From Candidatus Stahliibacteriota bacterium (GTDB lineage Bacteria > Hydrothermota > Tepidihabitantia > SM23-42): DNA of 10,285 bases. Position numbers and translations under genes: made by a program. The notes beneath the pieces were generated by a model. The model saw only the letters and a list, made by a program, of their open reading frames with translations. It searched no databases and was not told where the DNA came from. The stretch lies in contig JAUWLY010000074.1 in assembly GCA_030613445.1 (NCBI GenBank), positions 1 through 10,285 of the forward strand, written 5' to 3'. How positions within the stretch are numbered: position 1 is the first letter of the stretch; each line of letters opens with the position of its first letter. Positions 6,831 to 10,285 of this stretch are shown one piece after another.

Positions 6831-7283
6831 ATGAAGATCGGTATCGGAGCTGATCATCGCGGCGTTGTACTCAAAGCAAAGATCATAGAGTTCTTGCAGA
6901 GTTTGGGCTACCAAGTCATTGATCATGGAACAGATTCTGAAGTTTCAGTAGATTATCCCGATATTGGTTTCCGTCTTGCTTGTGATTTAGTGGAAAGAAA
7001 AATGCGTTTTGGTATCCTCATATGCTATACGGGTCAAGGTCTGGCCATGACAGCAAACAAAGTGCGCGGTATTAGAGCCGCGATTTGCACGAGACCTGAA
7101 GTTGCTGCATTAACGCGCGCCCATAATGATGCCAATATTTTGGTTTTGCCAGCGGGTTTTGTCAGATTTGACAAGAAGATGAAGGAGACAATCAAGACTT
7201 TCATTGATACGAAATTCGAAGGCGGTCGGCACCTCCGTCGTATCAGACTCATCGAGAAATATGAAAGCGATCATCAGAAATGA
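6831..7283 (+). CDS. rpiB: Ribose-5-phosphate isomerase B
   Basis: Interconverts ribose 5-phosphate and ribulose 5-phosphate in the non-oxidative pentose phosphate pathway, in the cytoplasm. 150 residues, full length for RpiB. Seen: GADHRG (6-11) with His9, DYPD (41-44), catalytic Cys65 in GILICYTGQG, ANKVRGIRAA (75-84), His98 in RAHNDANIL, and EGGRHLRRI near the C-terminus. Position 66 is Tyr where most relatives have Gly (CGTG becomes CYTG), and the next positions read QG rather than IG, so the anion-binding loop is unusual. The residue pattern favours RpiB over LacA/LacB. No clear ribosome site precedes the ATG; two ATGs just upstream are out of frame. It is 21 bp from the next gene, likely one operon. 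Confidence 0.93.
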   Translation: MKIGIGADHRGVVLKAKIIEFLQSLGYQVIDHGTDSEVSVDYPDIGFRLACDLVERKMRFGILICYTGQGLAMTANKVRGIRAAICTRPEVAALTRAHNDANILVLPAGFVRFDKKMKETIKTFIDTKFEGGRHLRRIRLIEKYESDHQK

Positions 7284-7304
7284 AGTTAAGAAGTTCCGAG
7301 TGTT

Positions 7305-8165
7305 ATGAAGATAGTTCCCATTGCATTTGATTCGTTGGGTGTGCGCAGTATGGCAACCTATGTGGAAACGAATGATGTTAAGATTGTCATTGACCCTGGT
7401 GTATCTGTTTCTCCAGACCGCTACTCGCTGCCACCGCATCGAATGGAATTAGACCGTCGGCGTGAAATGCTGGCTGCAGTCGAGCGCTGGACCAGTTTTG
7501 CCGATATTGTGATTATCACGCACTACCATTTTGATCACCATAACCCTGATGATGAGGGTTTATACAAAGGAAAAGAGGTTTTCCTGAAACATCCTAGAGA
7601 GTTGATTAATCAAAGCCAGAAAGAACGCGCTCAAGCATTGCTTGCGATGATCGAACCATGTGCGAAAGAAATCAATATCGCCGATGGCAAGGACTTTGAA
7701 TTTGGTGGAACAAAAATTGTTTTCTCAAAACCGGTATTCCACGGCTTCTCATCGCGACTCGGCTATGTCATAGAGGTTTTTATTACTGACAAAGATAAAT
7801 TCCTCTTCACGTCTGATGTACAGGGTTTATTAGATGAGTCGGCGATTGATTTTATTATAGATAAGGCACCTGATACAATCATCCTCGATGGACCAGCAAC
7901 CTATCTGCTTGGTTCATACTATAAAAAGAGTCATATCTTGCAGTCGATTCAGAACATGAAACGAATTGTTAAGCAAACACCAGTGAAGGACCTTATCATT
8001 GACCACCATCTATTGCGCGATCCAAACTGGGCTGATTATATTAGCGAACTTCATGAATTGAGAAGGAATGTCAAGATTTGTTCAGCGGCTGGTTATTTAG
8101 GTAAACAAGAAGATATCCTCGAAGCAAGGAGAAAAGAGCTGTACCAGGGTTCAACTTGTGGGTAA
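7305..8165 (+). CDS. UPF0282-family metallo-beta-lactamase-fold hydrolase
   Basis: 286 residues with the full metal-binding set of a metallo-beta-lactamase fold: HYHFDHH (73-79), His146 in PVFHG, Asp171 in FTSDVQG and the late IIDHHL (232-236). The opening PIAFDSLGVRSMATYVET with IDPGVS and YSLPPHRMEL is characteristic of the UPF0282 family, described mainly from archaea and uncharacterised. A di-metal hydrolase role is inferred from the fold; the substrate is unknown. A cytoplasmic protein is likely because no signal peptide is present. It lies 21 bp after rpiB in the same direction, so co-transcription is probable, but no functional link is evident. No good ribosome site precedes the ATG. 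Confidence 0.88.
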   Translation: MKIVPIAFDSLGVRSMATYVETNDVKIVIDPGVSVSPDRYSLPPHRMELDRRREMLAAVERWTSFADIVIITHYHFDHHNPDDEGLYKGKEVFLKHPRELINQSQKERAQALLAMIEPCAKEINIADGKDFEFGGTKIVFSKPVFHGFSSRLGYVIEVFITDKDKFLFTSDVQGLLDESAIDFIIDKAPDTIILDGPATYLLGSYYKKSHILQSIQNMKRIVKQTPVKDLIIDHHLLRDPNWADYISELHELRRNVKICSAAGYLGKQEDILEARRKELYQGSTCG

Positions 8166-8179
8166 GTATGCGAAAACAA

Positions 8180-8276
8180 TGTGGATAAATACGGAAAAGT
8201 TGTGGATAAATGCTAGACCCTTGAATTTCAAGCGTTTTGGCGGTTTATTAATAAACCGCTTTACGAGTTATCCACA
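8180..8276. promoter_or_regulatory. Cluster of three perfect DnaA boxes (oriC-like or DnaA-regulatory)
   Basis: TTATCCACA occurs at 8268-8276 on the plus strand and, as TGTGGATAA, at 8180-8188 and 8201-8209 on the minus strand. The two minus-strand boxes are 21 bp apart, about two helical turns, inside an 11-bp direct repeat (TGTGGATAAAT). The second and third boxes extend to an 11-bp inverted repeat (GTTGTGGATAA/TTATCCACAAC, 8199-8209 and 8268-8278). Between them are the palindromes CTTGAA-T-TTCAAG (8220-8232) and the 20-bp one at 8240-8259. All lies in the 132-bp gap before the MoxR gene. Box identity is clear; whether this is an origin, a titration site or an operator cannot be told. Confidence 0.6.
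8240..8259. repeat. Perfect 20-bp palindrome, possible weak terminator or protein site
   Basis: GCGGTTTATT/AATAAACCGC is perfectly self-complementary. As RNA it could form a 7-bp stem with a 6-nt loop and is followed by TTTA, a poor terminator tail for the rpiB-UPF0282 unit. Its position inside the DnaA-box cluster equally suits a dimeric DNA-binding protein. Confidence 0.5.
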
Positions 8277-8297
8277 ACCTGCTAATAACTAGGACAA

Positions 8298-9281
8298 ATG
8301 AAAAGAAGTGATATTTCACAAATAAATGACCTTAAGCAGGTTCATAAGGATATATGTGCAGAGATTAGCAAGGCGATAATCGGGCAGGCGTTTGTAATCG
8401 AGCAGGTCCTGATCACGTTATTCTGTGATGGACATGCTTTGATAATTGGTGTTCCTGGACTTGCCAAGACAATGCTTGTCAACACGATTGCCAGTATCCT
8501 TGATTTGTCTTCCAATCGAATTCAGTTCACACCCGATCTTATGCCTGCAGATATAACTGGAACCGAGGTGATTGAAGAGGATCTAACTACGGGCAAGAGG
8601 AGTTTTAGATTTGTTCATGGTCCGATATTTGCTAATATAATTCTTGCTGATGAGATTAACCGGGCACCTCCAAAGACTCAATCAGCTTTGCTCCAGGCAA
8701 TGCAGGAGTATCAGGTTACCTATGCAGGTCATACGTACAAACTGCCACGACCATTTTTTGTCTTGGCTACTCAGAACCCGATCGAACAAGAAGGTACATA
8801 TCCGTTACCTGAAGCACAGCTTGACCGGTTTATGTTCACGATAAATATTGACTACCCGAGCTCTAAAGAAGAGGTCGAAATAATTAAAACAACAACCTCA
8901 GCATATGAGGCTAAATTGGAGAAAGTCATTGACGCGACCAAACTGAGATCCTTACAGGGATTGGTTCGGAAGATGCCAGTGGCTGATGACGTCATAGAGC
9001 GATCCATAAAACTCGTCAGTATGACCAGACCAAGGCAGGAGTCGAGTCCTGATATAGTAAAGAAATATGTAGGTTGGGGAGCCGGTCCAAGGGCATCCCA
9101 GTATCTCATCCTTGGCGCCAAGGCAAAGGCCGCGCTTGACGGTCGATACTCCCCGAGCTTTGAAGATGTTAGGTATGTTGCCCATCCAGTCATGCGGCAC
9201 CGTATACTTACCAATTTCGCCGCAGAAGCTGAAGATATAAGATCCGACGATATTGTTAATGAGTTGTTAAAGTTGGTGTAG
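8298..9281 (+). CDS. MoxR-family AAA+ ATPase
   Basis: 327 residues, the family length. AAA+ parts in order: Walker A GVPGLAKT (51-58), Walker B IILADE (114-119) followed by INRAPPKTQSALLQAMQE, sensor 1 ATQNP (157-161) with the MoxR signature EQEGTYPLPEAQLDRF (arginine finger Arg177), and sensor 2 GPRAS (Arg265). MoxR ATPases act as chaperones that help mature or insert cofactors into partner complexes and are normally followed by DUF58 and VWA-domain genes. Here the gene is followed by REP repeats and a transposase, so no partner is visible. The start ATG has only AGGA at 8291-8294, 3 nt upstream. A weak TTTACG-N17-TAATAA promoter (8260-8288) would place the third DnaA box in its spacer. The TAG stop is part of a REP element. 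Confidence 0.93.
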   Translation: MKRSDISQINDLKQVHKDICAEISKAIIGQAFVIEQVLITLFCDGHALIIGVPGLAKTMLVNTIASILDLSSNRIQFTPDLMPADITGTEVIEEDLTTGKRSFRFVHGPIFANIILADEINRAPPKTQSALLQAMQEYQVTYAGHTYKLPRPFFVLATQNPIEQEGTYPLPEAQLDRFMFTINIDYPSSKEEVEIIKTTTSAYEAKLEKVIDATKLRSLQGLVRKMPVADDVIERSIKLVSMTRPRQESSPDIVKKYVGWGAGPRASQYLILGAKAKAALDGRYSPSFEDVRYVAHPVMRHRILTNFAAEAEDIRSDDIVNELLKLV

Positions 9282-9442
9282 TCATCCGATTTATCGGATA
9301 GGGTAATGGTTTAAGGCCCGATGAATCGGGCAACTACAGGTGTGTGTTTGTAGTCATCCGATTTATCGGATAGGGTAATGGTTAAGGCCCGATGAATCGG
9401 GCAACTACAGGTGTGTGTTTGTGGTCATCCGGTTTATCAGGC
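9277..9442. repeat. REP array: tandem head-to-head pairs, 71-72 bp period
   Basis: Forward REPs at 9277-9299, 9349-9371 and 9420-9442 alternate with inverted REPs at 9316-9338 and 9387-9409. Forward stems are ATCCGAT/ATCGGAT, inverted ones GCCCGAT/ATCGGGC; the copy at 9420 is decayed (GTGG foot, mismatched stem). Pairs share the linker GGGTAATGGTTAAG and spacer GGTGTGTGTT, so whole BIME units were duplicated. The first copy contains the stop codon of the MoxR gene. Confidence 0.88.
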
Positions 9443-9461
9443 CAAGGTAGGTAAGAAGCTT

Positions 9462-9660
9462 TGTAGTTGCCTGATTTATCGGGCAGGGTAATAGAGGGTC
9501 AATCTTGTAGTCGCCTGATCCTTCAACTGCGTTCAGGACAGGTTTATCAGGCCAAAGTAGGTAGGAGGTTTTGTAGTTGCCTGATCCTTCAACTGCGTTC
9601 AGGACAGGTTTATCAGGCCAGTGTATGTAGGAGGTTTTGTAGTTGCCTGATTTATCAGGC
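9462..9660 (+). repeat. Direct REP array before the RAYT gene, two copies carrying a 24-bp insertion
   Basis: Four forward REPs: 9462-9484 (stem GCCTGAT/ATCGGGC, one wobble), 9506-9552, 9572-9618 and 9638-9660 (perfect GCCTGAT/ATCAGGC). The middle two are split by the same 24 bp containing CCTTCAACTGCGTTCAGGAC, and start points 9506, 9572 and 9638 are exactly 66 bp apart. The spacers share GTAGGAGGTTT. The whole stretch is open in the frame of the downstream gene because 66 and 24 are multiples of three, but the encoded repeat peptide is probably not made. Confidence 0.85.
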
Positions 9661-9673
9661 TATTGTAGATATC

Positions 9674-10090
9674 ATGAAAAGAAAAAAAGAACTCCGTTTG
9701 AAGAACTATGACTATACAACAGATGGTTATTATTTTGTCACAGTATGTACCTATTATAACAGACCATACATTGTTGGAAAAAACAGAGATGTAGTCGCTC
9801 GATTCATCGAGCACCTGTCTGTCAAAATAAAAGGAGTCAGTGTAGATTTCTATATTTTGATGCCGACACATATTCATTTGATATTGAGCTTGGTACAGTG
9901 TGAATTGAAATTAGGAGAGCTTGTCAGGCGATTGAAAGCCGTGACTAGCAAAGAATCGGGCATCAAGCTTTGGCAGCCAAATTATTATGAACACATTATC
10001 AGGAATGAAACGGTGTTGAGCCGAATACGCAAATATATAGTAAACAATCCATTGGCAGAAAAAATAGAATTCACCCAGTTTTATAAATGA
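9674..10090 (+). CDS. REP-associated tyrosine transposase (RAYT, IS200-like HUH)
   Basis: 138 residues from the ATG at 9674. The fold of a Y1 HUH nuclease is recognisable: an opening basic segment with GYYFVTVCTYYNRPY (18-32), the HUH motif in MPTHIHLIL (His66, His68), LKAVTSKESGIKLWQPNYYEHIIRNE (87-112) with the nucleophilic Tyr104 or 105, and the family tail IRKYIVNNPLAEKI. RAYTs cut single-stranded REP hairpins next to a GTAG tetranucleotide and are thought to spread them. The frame is open back to 9467, but those 69 residues are translated REP repeats, so I place the start at the family-matching ATG. No ribosome site lies at normal distance; a GTAGGAGG (9627-9634) is 39 nt upstream with a REP hairpin between. 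A REP-like palindrome is embedded at 9790-9812. Appears intact. Confidence 0.9.
   Translation: MKRKKELRLKNYDYTTDGYYFVTVCTYYNRPYIVGKNRDVVARFIEHLSVKIKGVSVDFYILMPTHIHLILSLVQCELKLGELVRRLKAVTSKESGIKLWQPNYYEHIIRNETVLSRIRKYIVNNPLAEKIEFTQFYK
9790..9812 (+). repeat. REP-like palindrome inside the RAYT coding sequence
   Basis: Within codons for roughly DVVARFIEHL lies a 23-bp sequence with TGTAGTC foot and perfect 7-bp stem GCTCGAT/ATCGAGC, loop TC. It differs from the REP at 1574-1596 only by two changes that pair with each other (C to T, G to A). Confidence 0.65.
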
Positions 10091-10093
10091 ATG

Positions 10094-10285
10094 GCCCGAT
10101 GAATCGGGCAACTACAGGGGAAGAATGGTCTGATAAATCAGACAACTACAGGTGTGGGTTTGTAGTCATCCGATTTATCGGAAAGGGTAATGGTTAAGGC
10201 CCAATGGATTGGGCAACTACAGGTCGGGTTAGTTTTATTTGTAGTCATCCGATTTATCGGAAAGGGTAATGGTTAAGGCCCAATG
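10094..10285. repeat. REP array after the RAYT gene, continuing past the window edge
   Basis: Inverted REPs at 10094-10116 (GCCCGAT stem) and 10128-10150 (GTCTGAT stem), then head-to-head pairs: forward 10161-10182 with inverted 10199-10221, and forward 10240-10261 with an inverted copy starting at 10278 and cut by the edge. The inverted copies of the pairs have a different, still perfect stem, GCCCAAT/ATTGGGC. The GGGTAATGGTTAAG linker is the same as upstream of the gene, so the same BIME unit lies on both sides. Confidence 0.87.

Larger units (their letters stand above)
9638..10150 (+). mobile_element. REP-RAYT unit: HUH transposase gene with inverted flanking REPs
   Basis: The transposase gene is flanked at once by a forward REP ending 13 nt before its ATG and by inverted REPs starting 3 nt and 37 nt after its stop. 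This inverted arrangement around a single-copy HUH enzyme is the known layout of RAYT loci, comparable to the hairpin ends of IS200/IS605 elements. Exact element boundaries cannot be set from one copy. Confidence 0.7.

Noticed and set aside
8240..8263. Strong Rho-independent terminator after the UPF0282 gene
   Set aside because: The stem is only 7 bp with four G/C pairs and the tail is TTTA, so at most a weak terminator; kept only as a palindrome.
9277..9660. Regularly spaced repeats suggesting a CRISPR array
   Set aside because: Repeats alternate in orientation, spacers are themselves repeated, and there is no cas gene. The GTAG-foot palindromes and adjacent RAYT explain the pattern.
9467..9673. 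69-residue N-terminal extension of the RAYT gene with a 22-aa tandem repeat (QLRSGQVYQA units)
   Set aside because: It is translated REP repeat sequence, open only because the 66-bp period and 24-bp insert are multiples of three. RAYT similarity starts at the ATG at 9674.

Overview
The window looks like a chromosomal segment from an uncultured diderm bacterium, moderately AT-rich. Apolipoprotein N-acyltransferase (Lnt) implies an outer membrane with triacylated lipoproteins. The mix of bacterial housekeeping genes with a UPF0282 metallohydrolase, a family best known from archaea, and the many short-period repeats in the gaps recall candidate phyla such as WOR-3/Stahlbacteria. That placement is an inference; no marker gene here fixes it.

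Left half, all on the minus strand: a DUF362 gene runs off the left edge (1002 to 1). A 646-bp gene-free block (1003-1648) is packed with degenerate 7-, 8-, 9- and 12-bp repeats, REP-type palindromes and an inverted repeat. Next comes a compact cluster read leftwards from 5640: glutamine synthetase, a Gfo/Idh/MocA-fold protein joined to it by a 4-nt ATGA overlap, and lnt. The Gfo/Idh/MocA protein lacks all three of the usual catalytic residues. A near-consensus promoter stands directly before glnA.

Right half, plus strand: a branched-chain aminotransferase (ilvE) fires divergently from glnA under its own promoter, so the 138-bp gap 5641-5778 is a nitrogen/amino-acid regulatory hub. Then come rpiB (pentose phosphate isomerase), the UPF0282 metallo-beta-lactamase-fold gene and, after a gap holding three perfect DnaA boxes and two palindromes (8180-8276), a MoxR-type AAA+ ATPase without its usual DUF58/VWA partners inside the window.

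Right end (9277-10285): a REP/RAYT locus. A 138-aa HUH single-strand transposase (REP-associated tyrosine transposase) is embedded in 15 upstream and downstream REP palindromes, each with a GTAG foot and a 7-bp stem. Their stems differ between copies by compensatory changes; two copies carry the same 24-bp insertion; a further REP-like palindrome lies inside the transposase gene; and one REP supplies the stop codon of the MoxR gene. Three related REPs also lie in the 1003-1648 block, so the family is dispersed. This REP system and the DnaA-box cluster are the parts most worth following up.
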